From positions 1 to 53,343 of the forward strand of contig NZ_FLQX01000109.1 of the NCBI RefSeq assembly GCF_900089955.1: DNA of 53,343 nucleotides. The letters are read 5' to 3'. The stretch's first letter is position 1. The number at the start of each line of letters is the position of its first letter. This document shows, in pieces, positions 1 to 8,909 of this stretch. The stretch comes from Candidatus Accumulibacter aalborgensis (GTDB lineage Bacteria; Pseudomonadota; Gammaproteobacteria; Burkholderiales; Rhodocyclaceae). Both the position numbers and the translations under genes were made by a program. The notes beneath the pieces are model-generated. The model ran no database searches. It was not told the DNA's origin and saw only the letters and a list, made by a program, of their open reading frames with translations.

Positions 1-1
1 G

Positions 2-574
2 CAAGCGCTGCGCTCCGCACCAACCTGCTCGGTACGTGTGGTAGGGGGGCTAAACGCTTACGTTGCACCTGATAGGTTCAACGTTCAAGCGATTGGTACG
101 CTTTCAAGAATTATAGATCGGTGGATGACGGAGCATTCCTCAGTGGTAAAACGTTACCAGGAGCTCGAACTGCCAATCCGTCCGGGCACGCCAGCCTTTC
201 TTGGCGGCATCATACAAGCGTTCAAGCTATATGCTGGCAAACCAAAACCCGGCTACAAGCTATGGATGAATCGGCTGCCGAAAGAGATTTTGGGATCTCT
301 CAAGCCCGTAATGCTGAAACATGAGAGCGACCGGAGGCTTTACCTTCCTACAAGCAACAAGGCGCTCCCAGTTGAAATTCCGGATTTCAGTCAACTGGCT
401 CCACTAATGCAGGAGGTGGGAAAGGCCGTCTTCAAGATTGAGCAAGAAGATACCGCTCGGATTACTGATAGCGGGAAGCCATGGGTGGGAAACAACTGGA
501 CAGGAGCGCAGCGAAGAATGGCTGACTACCGCGAGCGATTTGACACATTGGCAGAAATTGTTGAGTCGCTCTGA
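2..574 (+). CDS. Hypothetical protein, 5' end outside the window
   Basis: I do not recognise this protein. The frame is open to the left edge; the first possible start inside the window is a GTG at 38 (178 residues), but the codons before it also read like protein, so the gene may begin outside. The product is soluble-looking, basic, with no membrane segment, signal peptide or repeat. Base composition is clearly more AT-rich than the GC-rich housekeeping genes further right. The next gene starts 20 bases after its stop in the same direction, so the two are probably co-transcribed. Position upstream of brxD and brxHI makes it a likely accessory gene of a defence island; this is context only. 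Confidence 0.55.
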   Translation, partial: QALRSAPTCSVRVVGGLNAYVAPDRFNVQAIGTLSRIIDRWMTEHSSVVKRYQELELPIRPGTPAFLGGIIQAFKLYAGKPKPGYKLWMNRLPKEILGSLKPVMLKHESDRRLYLPTSNKALPVEIPDFSQLAPLMQEVGKAVFKIEQEDTARITDSGKPWVGNNWTGAQRRMADYRERFDTLAEIVESL

Positions 575-594
575 TCTTATCTCTGGGGTCGGTA

Positions 595-1293
595 ATGCCG
601 CTTGAGATAAAGCAACACTACGTAGCATTTCTGGACGTGCTTGGGTTTTCCGAGATGGTTCAGTTCGATACGATAAATGACAGCGAGGAGTATCTGAATA
701 GGCTGTTCCGCTGCCATCAGCGTGCAGCAGCTATCTTTGATGGCAGCCCGGACTGTAGCATTCTCCAATTCTCGGACTCAATAGTTATATCGAAACCTTA
801 TGATTCTACTGCATTTGAATGGTTCGTCAAACGGGTAGGAGACTACCAACGACTTTTGCTCGACGAGGAATTGCTGTGCCGAGGTGGAATCGCCATTAAC
901 AAGCATTTCTCGAATGCCTCTTTTACATTCAGTGCTGGCCTGATTGATGCGTACATGGTCGAGAGCAAGATGGCGCGATACCCGAGAGTCGTGGTTTCGC
1001 CAGAGGTATTGGACCTTGCTCTGCCGGGTAGGAAATCTATTCCTCCCTTCCTCGTACAAGAGGACGATGGTTTGTTTTTTGTGGATTACTTGGGTCTTAC
1101 AAAAAACAAGCGAAGAAAGCATCTTCACGATGTGGTCGCGAGGATAGTTCTGAGGTTGCTGACAAGCCCGGAGCCGTCTGTTCGCGAAAAGGGTCGATGG
1201 CTCGCAGCCTACTCGGACGCAGTACTACCAACTTCGCTGAGGCAAGCGAGGTTCTCGGGAAGAAATATTGGAAAGCTGGAGGACATCGGGTAG
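595..1293 (+). CDS. Class III nucleotidyl-cyclase-like protein in a BREX neighbourhood
   Basis: The 232-residue product begins with a short strand and the motif AFLDVLGF (Asp14), followed by FSDSIVI (Asp61). These match the two metal-binding aspartates of class III adenylate/guanylate cyclase folds, where the first motif reads F-x-D-h-x-G-F and the second G-D-x-h. A later stretch around residues 120-145, ending in a Glu-Ser pair and a Tyr-Pro-Arg strand, resembles the far end of the same fold. There is no membrane segment or attached sensor domain. The usual Gly before Asp61 is Ser, so catalysis is uncertain. It lies 20 bases after the preceding gene with GGGG upstream of the ATG. It could make a cyclic nucleotide signal or be a catalytically dead relative; function is inferred from motifs only. 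Confidence 0.55.
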   Translation: MPLEIKQHYVAFLDVLGFSEMVQFDTINDSEEYLNRLFRCHQRAAAIFDGSPDCSILQFSDSIVISKPYDSTAFEWFVKRVGDYQRLLLDEELLCRGGIAINKHFSNASFTFSAGLIDAYMVESKMARYPRVVVSPEVLDLALPGRKSIPPFLVQEDDGLFFVDYLGLTKNKRRKHLHDVVARIVLRLLTSPEPSVREKGRWLAAYSDAVLPTSLRQARFSGRNIGKLEDIG

Positions 1294-1585
1294 TACCCGT
1301 CCAGTTTGGATGTTGAAGTGACCGCATGTGTCGGAACCCGCTCTGGCCGAGCACCAGTTCGGCATCAGATTCCCGCGACGGACTGCTTGATGATCGATAA
1401 GCCGCCATTCCCCATGAAAAGGGCATCAGGCAGCTCAGGGTCGGAAGCGGTCGTTCACAAGCCAGCAAGACAGCAGTTCAGTAATGGTCGTTAGAGCCCC
1501 GGTCGAGTTTGCATCGTTATCGGCAGCGGCTTTCTGTCGTTTCGGCGAGTCGGTTCCGGGTGGAGTACGCAATGAGGGTTCACAA
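1294..1585. other. Intergenic stretch before brxD
   Basis: About 290 bases without a convincing gene. A longer in-frame brxD reading begins at 1484, but its first 34 codons do not look like the rest of the protein. The sequence near 1440-1470 translates on the minus strand to VNDRFRP, a string I associate with dispersed non-coding repeats in proteobacteria; that association is from memory. A promoter for brxD probably lies here, but I see no clear -35/-10 pair. Confidence 0.3.
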
Positions 1586-2896
1586 GTGATCAGTCCGCAG
1601 CGCAGAGCCGAAGTCATCGACGCCTTGAGACGCGGCACGGTCCCTAAAGCTGGCCTGGATGCCTTGGCCGTCGGTTATGGCCGGCTCCAGGGAACGCTTG
1701 ATGACGAGTTGGACGCCGTGGCTTCCGGGCGCGGCGCCTTCAAGGCTATTCGCGGTGAATACGGCTCGGGCAAGACCTTCTTTGGCCGTTGGCTGCAAGA
1801 ACGCGCTCGCTCGCGTGGTCTCGCGACCAGTGAGGTGCAAATCTCAGAAACCGAGACGCCGCTGCATCGCCTGGAAACGGTATACCGCCGATTGGTCGAG
1901 CGCATCGCCACGGCGGACAGCGGCGAGGGCGCCTTTCGTGGCATCGTCGATGGCTGGTTCTACGCGCTGGAGCGCGACGTGCTGGAGGACACCAGCCTCG
2001 ACCCGACGGATGAAGTGAGCTTGCTCGCCACGACCGAAGCACTGATGGAGGCGAGGTTGGCTGGTGTGACCAAGGTAGCGCCGGCCTTCTCGGCCACGCT
2101 TCGCGCTTACCGCCACGCACTGCAGGCCGGCGATAACGCCACGGCCGATGGGCTGATGGCCTGGCTCAGCGGCCAGCCCAATGTGGCGGCATCGATTCGG
2201 CGCTCGGCTGGCGTGAAGGGCAACATCGATCACTTCGGCGCGACCAACTTTCTCTCCGGGCTGCTGACCATGCTGCGCGACTCGGGCTATGGCGGTCTGC
2301 TACTGGTCCTGGATGAAGTCGAGACCCTGCAACGCATGCGCGCCGATACCCGCGAGCGGGGCCTGAACGCGCTGCGCCAGTGGATCGACGAAATCGACGC
2401 CGGCCACTTTCCGGGGCTTTATCTCTTGATCACCGGCACCCAGGCTTTTTACGAAGGTGCACAGGGCGTTCAACGTCTTGCTCCACTGGCGCAACGATTG
2501 CATGTTGATTTCGCCACCGACTCCCGATTCGACAATCCGCGGGCGGTGCAGGTACGTCTGCCGGCCTTCGGACACGATTCGCTGCTCGAAGTAGGGCGCA
2601 AGGTGCGGGACATCTATGCCGATGGCGCTGTTGCCGGCGATCGTGTTCGCGCTTTGGTTGACGACTCCTACGTCGAATCCCTGGCCAGGGCGGTGACTGG
2701 CAACCTGGGCGGCAAGGTAGGCGTGTCACCCCGCTTGTTCTTGAAGAAGCTGGTCTCCGATGTGATGGATCGCGTCGATCAGTTCGACGACTTCGACCCT
2801 CGCAAGCACTATGCGCTGACGATTTCGGAGAGCGAGATGACCGCGCAGGAACGTGCGTCCGTGGGCGTGAGCTCGGTCGATGACATCGAGCTGTAA
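1586..2896 (+). CDS. brxD: BREX system ATP-binding protein BrxD
   Basis: The protein belongs to the BREX P-loop family (DUF2791). Counting from the GTG at 1586 it has 436 residues, the normal size; a start at 1484 would add 34 unlikely residues. It opens with the family's ISPQRRAEVIDALRRG segment. A Walker A loop GEYGSGKT is at 57-64 and a Walker B LVLDEVE is near 239-245 (Asp243, Glu244). The C-terminal part has the winged, basic look of AAA+ relatives. In type 2 BREX (the Pgl system) brxD sits next to brxHI, exactly as here, after pglW, pglX, pglY and pglZ, which are not in the window. BREX blocks phage replication and marks host DNA by methylation; the specific task of BrxD is not known to me. 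The 27-base gap to brxHI suggests one transcript. Confidence 0.85.
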   Translation: MISPQRRAEVIDALRRGTVPKAGLDALAVGYGRLQGTLDDELDAVASGRGAFKAIRGEYGSGKTFFGRWLQERARSRGLATSEVQISETETPLHRLETVYRRLVERIATADSGEGAFRGIVDGWFYALERDVLEDTSLDPTDEVSLLATTEALMEARLAGVTKVAPAFSATLRAYRHALQAGDNATADGLMAWLSGQPNVAASIRRSAGVKGNIDHFGATNFLSGLLTMLRDSGYGGLLLVLDEVETLQRMRADTRERGLNALRQWIDEIDAGHFPGLYLLITGTQAFYEGAQGVQRLAPLAQRLHVDFATDSRFDNPRAVQVRLPAFGHDSLLEVGRKVRDIYADGAVAGDRVRALVDDSYVESLARAVTGNLGGKVGVSPRLFLKKLVSDVMDRVDQFDDFDPRKHYALTISESEMTAQERASVGVSSVDDIEL

Positions 2897-2923
2897 GCGG
2901 TCAGGTCCTCTGGGCGGCTGTTC

Positions 2924-5002
2924 GTGAGTCTGGACGCCTTCGAGCGCCTGCACGGGGCGTTGCAGTATCACATCGTCAATTCGATGGGCTGGACTGGTCT
3001 GCGCTCGACGCAGGCGGATGCGGTAGTTCCGATCCTTGACGGCAAACATTGCCTGATCCTGGCGCCGACGGCCGGTGGCAAGACAGAAGCGGCATTCATC
3101 CCGGTGTTGTCGCGCATGGCGAGCGAGGAGTGGCCAGGGCCAAGCGTTCTCTACGTGTGCCCGATCAAGGCGCTGCTCAACAACCTTGAGTCGAGGTTGT
3201 CGCTCTATGCCGGCTTCGTCGGCAGAACCGTGCAGGTGTGGCACGGTGATGTCGGGCAAGGTGCCAAGGCGCGGGCCAGGCGCTCGGCACCGGACATCCT
3301 TCTGACGACGCCTGAATCTCTCGAAGGGATGCTCATTTCGACGAAGGTCGATCGAGCGTCGTGGTTCGGCGGTGTCCGCGTCGTCATCGCTGATGAACTG
3401 CATGCATTTGCCGGTGACGACCGTGGGTGGCACCTGCGCGCTGTGATAAAGCGCATTGAGGCTTACGCCAGGCTGCCGATTCAGAGGCTTGGCTTGTCGG
3501 CGACGGTGGGCAATCCGGATGAACTGCTGGATTGGTTTGCCGGGTCGGGTGAGCGACAAATCGTCGGCTCGTCGTCGGTCAGCACGGACGCCGATGTCAC
3601 CATCGATCATGTGGGCTCGATGACCAATGCCGCGACGGTCATCTCACGGCTGCACCGTGGCTCGAAACGTCTGGTTTTCTGCGACAGCCGCTCCAAGGTG
3701 GAAGAGCTGGGGGTAGCGCTGCGCAGCTTGAACACCCGTACCTTCGTGTCGCATTCGTCTTTGAGTGCGTCCGAGCGAAGGCTCGCCGAGACCGCGTTCG
3801 CCGAAGAGCAGGACTGCGTGATCGTTGCCACCAGCACGCTGGAGTTGGGGATCGATGTCGGAGACCTGGATTACGTGATCCAGATCGACTCGCCGAGTAC
3901 GGTGTCTTCGTTCCTGCAGCGCATGGGGCGCGCCGGCCGGCGCACCGGCAGCCGCCGCAACTACCTGTTCCTGACGACAACCGACGAGGCCTTTCTGCTG
4001 GCTTGTGCGATCACCACGCTGTGGCGCGAGAAGTATGTCGAGCACATCGCGCCACCTCCGCTGCCGTGGCACATGGTGGCGCAGCAGATGATGGCGCTCG
4101 TACTGGAGCACCCTGGTCTACCGAGGCACGAGGTCGTGGACGTGGCTCGAACACAGTTCCCCGATCTCGATCCGGTAACGGTGGCGACGGCGTTCGATTT
4201 CATGGCGGCCAAGGGCATCCTGTTCGTCAGTAGCGGCCTCGCGTCAATGGGACCCGAAGGCGAGAAGCTGTTCGGGCGTGCTCATTTCCTTGACCTGCTG
4301 TCGGCGTTTGCGAGCCCGATGACACTGGCGGCGCGGCACGGCTCCATCGAGCTGGGGAATGTCGATCCGATGGCGGTTCAGCAGCAAAAGGATGGCCCGA
4401 CTGTCCTCCTGCTTGGCGGGCGAAGCTGGAAAGTGAATTCAGTCGAGTGGTCCAGGCGTACCGTGTGGGTGGAGCCGAGCGACGAGAAGGGCAAATCGCG
4501 CTGGCTGGGAACGTCTCGCTGCTTGGGTTTCGAGGTCTGTCAGGCCATGCGACGGGTGTTGCTGAAGGAAGGCGACGCGGAGTTGGGGCTGTCGAAGCGG
4601 GGAACTCAGCAACTCGACGAAGTCCGCGATCTGATCACCGCGCCCGAACGCCAGGGATCGCTCGTGCTTGAGCACCTGCCGTCTGGCCGGCATCGTTGGT
4701 GGACATTTGCCGGCGCTGCGGTCAATAGTGCATTGCTGCTAAGGCTAGGTGACAGTGGAAGCACGCGGGTAGACGATCTGTGGGTGGAAACAGACGCTGA
4801 CGTCCCGGTGCCTGAACTGATTCAGCAGCCAGCCGATCATTCCGCCATAGCCGCGTTTGGCGTGAGGCTTGCGGAGCGCAGTGAATTGAAGTTCGCAGCT
4901 TGTCTTCGCTTCGACCTGGTGGCGGCGGTGGTTGCGCGGCGCTTACTTGATGAAGCCAATTTGTGCCGTCTACTCACGACCACAAGCCCGTCTGCCGATT
5001 AG
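2924..5002 (+). CDS. brxHI: BREX type 2 Lhr-like helicase BrxHI
   Basis: A 692-residue superfamily 2 DEAD/DEAH-type helicase. Motif I is APTAGGKT (47-54), motif II DELH (155-158), motif III is LSATVGN, and motif VI QRMGRAGRR precedes a basic stretch. DELH and the overall arrangement are typical of the Lhr branch. The C-terminal 300 residues are a winged-helix/substrate region rather than a nuclease. The GTG start at 2924 follows brxD by 27 bases with a poor ribosome binding site, so coupling to brxD translation is likely. Together with brxD this marks the end of a type 2 BREX locus; the helicase presumably acts on phage or host DNA in the defence complex, but its substrate is not visible from sequence. 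Confidence 0.85.
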   Translation: MSLDAFERLHGALQYHIVNSMGWTGLRSTQADAVVPILDGKHCLILAPTAGGKTEAAFIPVLSRMASEEWPGPSVLYVCPIKALLNNLESRLSLYAGFVGRTVQVWHGDVGQGAKARARRSAPDILLTTPESLEGMLISTKVDRASWFGGVRVVIADELHAFAGDDRGWHLRAVIKRIEAYARLPIQRLGLSATVGNPDELLDWFAGSGERQIVGSSSVSTDADVTIDHVGSMTNAATVISRLHRGSKRLVFCDSRSKVEELGVALRSLNTRTFVSHSSLSASERRLAETAFAEEQDCVIVATSTLELGIDVGDLDYVIQIDSPSTVSSFLQRMGRAGRRTGSRRNYLFLTTTDEAFLLACAITTLWREKYVEHIAPPPLPWHMVAQQMMALVLEHPGLPRHEVVDVARTQFPDLDPVTVATAFDFMAAKGILFVSSGLASMGPEGEKLFGRAHFLDLLSAFASPMTLAARHGSIELGNVDPMAVQQQKDGPTVLLLGGRSWKVNSVEWSRRTVWVEPSDEKGKSRWLGTSRCLGFEVCQAMRRVLLKEGDAELGLSKRGTQQLDEVRDLITAPERQGSLVLEHLPSGRHRWWTFAGAAVNSALLLRLGDSGSTRVDDLWVETDADVPVPELIQQPADHSAIAAFGVRLAERSELKFAACLRFDLVAAVVARRLLDEANLCRLLTTTSPSAD

Positions 5003-5112
5003 TTCTGCCGAGCCTTGATTCGACTTTTCTCGGCCCGCACAGCAATGGGCGACCTTCAAGTTCGGGCTGTCCTCCGGCCTGATCCTGCGCTGCCATTCAG
5101 CCTGCTTTCCGG

Positions 5113-5118
5113 TAAACT
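5113..5118 (+). promoter_or_regulatory. Possible -10 box TAAACT for the Hpt/HD-GYP gene
   Basis: TAAACT stands 31 bases before the ATG at 5149 in the 146-base gap after brxHI. No convincing -35 hexamer is present at 16-18 bases upstream, so this is a weak call. Confidence 0.25.
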
Positions 5119-5148
5119 CTGCGGCAACATTCACGACGAGCAAGCGCC

Positions 5149-6258
5149 ATGCACAGACAGACGATCGCGGCGCAGGTCATTCCCGACGGGGATGCCCTGC
5201 AGGAGTTCATCGATGCTCTGCGCGACTACGTGCCGAGCATGGAACGTAATATCGCCCAACTGAGGAGTTCACCGGACAACAAGGAGCTGATCAACAGCCT
5301 GTTCCGCACCCTGCACAACGTCAAGGGCGACGCGGCCATGTGTCGGGTCGATCTGGCGGTGGCCATCGTCCACCCGCTCGAGACCGTTCTCGACCGTGTC
5401 CGCCACGGCAGTCTACCGTTCACCGATCAGCTTGCCGATGTGGTCCTGTTGACCATTGATCGCCTTGAACTGGCAGTGGCAAGCGTCTCTTCAGGCGAAG
5501 AGCTCGATGGTCTGGCGCTATTGCCCCTAGTCAATGGCCTCGAAAGGCTCGCCTTGGCCGGACCGGCCAACCTTGATGATAGCGCTGCGCAACTGATCGA
5601 GGCGGTCACCGGCTTTCGCTCTGCCTCGGCACTGTCGGTCAGGATTGTAGACCTGGCATCGCCCGCCTCTGCCCGATCAACAGCGCAGACGGACGACGAT
5701 CTGTTCTTCTTCCGTACCCTTGCCGACCGGCTGGATGCCCGCTCGCCGCGCTTTCAGGGTCGTACGATGCGGGTGCTGCGCCTGGCACTGGAAACCAATC
5801 AGATCGCCGGCTACCCCATCGACCCGGTACAGCTCGAAGCCGCCGTTTGCATGCACGACGTCGGAATGATGTTTCTTGCCGAATCGACATGGCTGAAGGC
5901 CGGCGCATTGACGCGGGCGGAAAAAGCGGGTCTGCGCGCCCACCCGACCTACGCGGCGGGTCTGCTGGCACGAATGCCGGGGTGGTCAGAGGCTGCCGAG
6001 ATGGTCGCGCAACACCATGAAATGCCCGACGGAAAAGGCTACCCGGCGGCGCTCGCGGCAGCCGGGATTTGCCCGGGCGCCAAGTTGCTGTCGATCATCG
6101 ATGCTTTTGATGCGATCATGTTGAGGCACGGCGAACATGGCCGGAACCGCTCCATTCTGCGTGCGATCGCGGAAATAAATGCTTGTGACAAGCAGTTTGC
6201 ACCGCAGTGGATCGAGTGTTTCAACCGTGTGATACGGCGCAGCGTTGAAGCACGATGA
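5149..6258 (+). CDS. Hpt domain - HD-GYP domain signalling protein
   Basis: The 369-residue protein joins two signalling modules. Residues 15-110 form an Hpt helical domain with the phosphorylatable His56 in the motif LHNVKGDA. Residues 185-365 form an HD-GYP domain, the c-di-GMP phosphodiesterase class: MHDVG (His236-Asp237), His265, HH at 289-290, GKGYP at 296-300 and DAFDAI at 318-323. The first metal-binding His of the family (H-T/S-x-R-V) is replaced by Arg205 in GRTMRV, so metal binding may be altered. No membrane or DNA-binding segment is seen. A histidine kinase and response regulator are expected partners, but none is encoded nearby. Its stop overlaps the tcdA start (ATGA), giving translational coupling without obvious functional link. 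Confidence 0.8.
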   Translation: MHRQTIAAQVIPDGDALQEFIDALRDYVPSMERNIAQLRSSPDNKELINSLFRTLHNVKGDAAMCRVDLAVAIVHPLETVLDRVRHGSLPFTDQLADVVLLTIDRLELAVASVSSGEELDGLALLPLVNGLERLALAGPANLDDSAAQLIEAVTGFRSASALSVRIVDLASPASARSTAQTDDDLFFFRTLADRLDARSPRFQGRTMRVLRLALETNQIAGYPIDPVQLEAAVCMHDVGMMFLAESTWLKAGALTRAEKAGLRAHPTYAAGLLARMPGWSEAAEMVAQHHEMPDGKGYPAALAAAGICPGAKLLSIIDAFDAIMLRHGEHGRNRSILRAIAEINACDKQFAPQWIECFNRVIRRSVEAR

Positions 6259-7031
6259 GCGCGACCAGCGCTGATCTGGTGCGCCGCTTCGGCGGCGTCG
6301 CTCGCCTGTACGGCGACCTGGGTTTGCAGCGCTTCCAGAGCGCTCATGTGGCTGTCGTCGGCGTCGGCGGCGTGGGTTCATGGGCTGCCGAGGGGCTGGC
6401 GCGGTCGGCTGTCGGCAGGATCACGCTGATCGATCTGGACATGATCGCCGAGTCGAACGTCAACCGGCAGGTGCACGCCCTCGACGGCGAGTTCGGCAAG
6501 GCCAAGGTCAGCGCCATGGCGCAGCGCATCCGCGCCATCAACCCGGCTTGCGTGGTCAGCGAGATCGAGGATTTCGTCAGCCCCGAGAACGTCGAAACGA
6601 TTCTCGGCGGTCGCTTCGACTATGTCATCGACGCCATCGACCAGGTACGCACCAAGGCAGCGATGATCGACTGGTCACGACGTGGCGCGATTCCCCTGAT
6701 CACCGCCGGTGGCGCCGGTGGGCAGATCGACGCGAGGCGTATCCAGGTCGCCGACCTGGCCTTCACTCTTCAGGATCCGCTGCTCGCCAAGGTGCGCTCA
6801 CTGCTCCGCAAAGACTACGGTTTCACGCGCGAAGCGAAGAAGAAATTCGGTGTCCCGGCCGTCTTTTCAAGCGAACCGCTGCGCTATCCGGAGCGCGCCA
6901 CCGCCGGTGAACAGCCGCGCACCGTGAGCGGCCTGAACTGCGCCGGCTTCGGTTCGTCGGTTTGCGTGACGGCACCTTTCGGGCTGCTGGCCGCCGGCGA
7001 AGTGCTCAGGTATCTGGCTGGCAGGGATTGA
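6255..7031 (+). CDS. tcdA: tRNA threonylcarbamoyladenosine dehydratase
   Basis: A 258-residue E1-like (ThiF/MoeB fold) enzyme close in length to E. coli TcdA (268). It converts the t6A37 modification of ANN-decoding tRNAs to the cyclic ct6A form using ATP. The nucleotide loop VGVGGVG is at 35-41, followed by the acidic strand TLIDLDMIAESNVNRQ. The motif DAIDQVRTK and the C-terminal NCAGFGSSVCVTAPFGL are characteristic of the TcdA/CsdL branch and distinguish it from MoeB or ThiF, which have zinc-binding CxxC pairs not present here. The ATG overlaps the preceding stop as ATGA. No sulfur-transfer partner (csdA/csdE) lies adjacent. Confidence 0.92.
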   Translation: MSATSADLVRRFGGVARLYGDLGLQRFQSAHVAVVGVGGVGSWAAEGLARSAVGRITLIDLDMIAESNVNRQVHALDGEFGKAKVSAMAQRIRAINPACVVSEIEDFVSPENVETILGGRFDYVIDAIDQVRTKAAMIDWSRRGAIPLITAGGAGGQIDARRIQVADLAFTLQDPLLAKVRSLLRKDYGFTREAKKKFGVPAVFSSEPLRYPERATAGEQPRTVSGLNCAGFGSSVCVTAPFGLLAAGEVLRYLAGRD

Positions 7032-7109
7032 CCAGGCGTCGGCGGGCGCCGAGTGGCGGTGAAGGAATCAGCCAGTCACGGTTCGGTGTCTTGACTCTCT
7101 TGCCGTGGC

Positions 7110-8909
7110 TCAACCGACCAATACGCGATTCTTGCCGGCCTGCTTGGCCGCATACATGGCCTCGTCTGCCCGCTTGGTGACCGACGCCTGTGTATCGCCG
7201 GGCCGAAGATCGGTTACGCCGGCGCTGAAGGTGATCAGTTGCCGGTCGTTGTTGTGCAGGAAAAAGCGCCGCGTCAGTTCGCGCTGCAGGCGAACGAGGG
7301 CAGTCTGCGCGTCGTCGAGCGGGGTTTCCGGCAGCAGAATGATGAACTCCTCGCCACCGAAGCGGGCGATGGTGTCCTGTGGGCGCATCGTTTCCCGAAT
7401 GACGGTGCTCAGGTGGATCAGCGCTGCATCGCCGGCATCGTGGCCGAGAGAGTCGTTCAGCTTCTTGAAGTTATCGATGTCCAGCAAAGCGACGCACAGG
7501 GGCGACCGGCGACGCTGGGCGCGCGCGGTTTCCTTGTCGAACGCTTCTTCAAGACCGCGGCGGTTGAGCGCACCGGTCAACTGGTCGTGGCGAACCAGCG
7601 TGCTGGCTTTGTCGAGTTCGAGCTGTAGTTCGCCGATGTGCTTGTTGGCTTCTTCGACGCGCAGTGTGGCGGCACGCAGATCGTCACGCGAGCGTTGGGC
7701 GTTCAACTGAATGATCCGCGTCTCACGGATCACTTCCGCGAGAACGCCCTCCAGTTGGTTGATGTCTTCGGCCTTGCTGATTCGTTCGGCGCAGAGTTCG
7801 ATCTTGTCGTGGTAGTCCGAGGTCGAATCGGCGAACTGGGCGAGGTGATCGACGAAGCCGGCGAGCATTTGCTTGAGCGTTTCCTTGGCGTCGTTGAGGC
7901 TGTGCTTGAGCTGGCTCTGCTTGAAGATCACTTCCCTGAGCCGGTTTTCCGCGTCGCCGATGGAACGGATGCTCAGGGGCTGGGCAACGATGTCACGGAC
8001 GATGTCGATCTGCCCCTTCAGCCAATGGTCCTCGACGACCAGTTCGCCGACATTCTCGATCAACAATTGCAGCAGATTGAGCAAGCCTGTGCGCAGTTCG
8101 GCACGGTCCTCGGCAAGGATCTCCAGACGGAAGGCGAAGCGCTTGATGCTCGCCAGCAGACCTTCCATCGCCGCGCGTGAAGTCGAGGTGCGGACTTTGT
8201 GGGCCAGCGCGCGGGTATCAGCGGCGATGTCCGGCTCATCAGCAAACTGCGTGGCGATGACTTCTTCCAGGGTGTACGCGAAGATCTCGCGCAGCTCGTT
8301 CGCTGGCTCGTCGCTGAGCGGCGGACTGGCAGCCGCCCGGTCGCCCACCACTGGCGAGGTGGCCGCTAGAGTGTCCACCATAGCCGGCTCGACCAGGGGA
8401 CTTTCCGGCTCCCCCGGTGAATTGAGTGCCCAGGATCTGATCAAGCCCTGCAATCGCCCGAAGAACAACTCGGCGTTCCCCGATCCGCTGGCCAACACAC
8501 GTTCGAGCGCTTCGCGCTTGCGAGCGACCGTCAGCCCGGCGTGCTTGCCTTCCCACTGGCGCAGGAAGTCGGCGAACAAGTCACTCCACGCCAGATCGCT
8601 TTCCTTGGCCAGTTGCCGGAGCATGTCGGCAAGGCCTGCCTGGACTTCGCCCCAGTGCTTTCCCTTGAGTGCCTGCTCGAAACGTCTGGCCAGCTTCTGC
8701 TGAACGGGCGTCTCGGTCGGTAGCGCGGCGATGAGAGCTTTCAGTTCACGTTCCGGGAACGCTTCCGCGATGCCGCCGCTGGTTCCCGCAATCTCGTGGT
8801 ACAGCGCCTGGTAATTTTCGGGGGACGGCGGCAGGCGCCTGACAGCCAGCAGGCGCAAGGCTTCGCGGGCAATTTCCGAGGGATTCGAGAAGCTGGGCAT
8901 GGCGTTCAA
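7110..8909 (-). CDS. Diguanylate cyclase with long helical N-terminal region
   Basis: A 599-residue cytoplasmic protein. The last ~165 residues are a GGDEF domain with active-site motif GGEEF at 518-522, metal-binding LLDIDNFK, and a complete inhibitory I-site RPQD at 509-512, so it should make c-di-GMP from two GTP and be product-inhibited. The first ~430 residues are almost entirely helical, with coiled-coil-like stretches near 300-430, and no membrane segment; I do not recognise a named sensory domain there. It is transcribed toward tcdA, so the two genes converge with a 78-base gap, and is divergent from uvrD. The signal it senses is unknown. Confidence 0.85.
   Translation of the reverse strand: MNAMPSFSNPSEIAREALRLLAVRRLPPSPENYQALYHEIAGTSGGIAEAFPERELKALIAALPTETPVQQKLARRFEQALKGKHWGEVQAGLADMLRQLAKESDLAWSDLFADFLRQWEGKHAGLTVARKREALERVLASGSGNAELFFGRLQGLIRSWALNSPGEPESPLVEPAMVDTLAATSPVVGDRAAASPPLSDEPANELREIFAYTLEEVIATQFADEPDIAADTRALAHKVRTSTSRAAMEGLLASIKRFAFRLEILAEDRAELRTGLLNLLQLLIENVGELVVEDHWLKGQIDIVRDIVAQPLSIRSIGDAENRLREVIFKQSQLKHSLNDAKETLKQMLAGFVDHLAQFADSTSDYHDKIELCAERISKAEDINQLEGVLAEVIRETRIIQLNAQRSRDDLRAATLRVEEANKHIGELQLELDKASTLVRHDQLTGALNRRGLEEAFDKETARAQRRRSPLCVALLDIDNFKKLNDSLGHDAGDAALIHLSTVIRETMRPQDTIARFGGEEFIILLPETPLDDAQTALVRLQRELTRRFFLHNNDRQLITFSAGVTDLRPGDTQASVTKRADEAMYAAKQAGKNRVLVG

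Noticed and set aside
1484-1585. Upstream extension of brxD
   Set aside because: The added residues do not look like the family and the GTG at 1586 gives the usual length and N-terminus.
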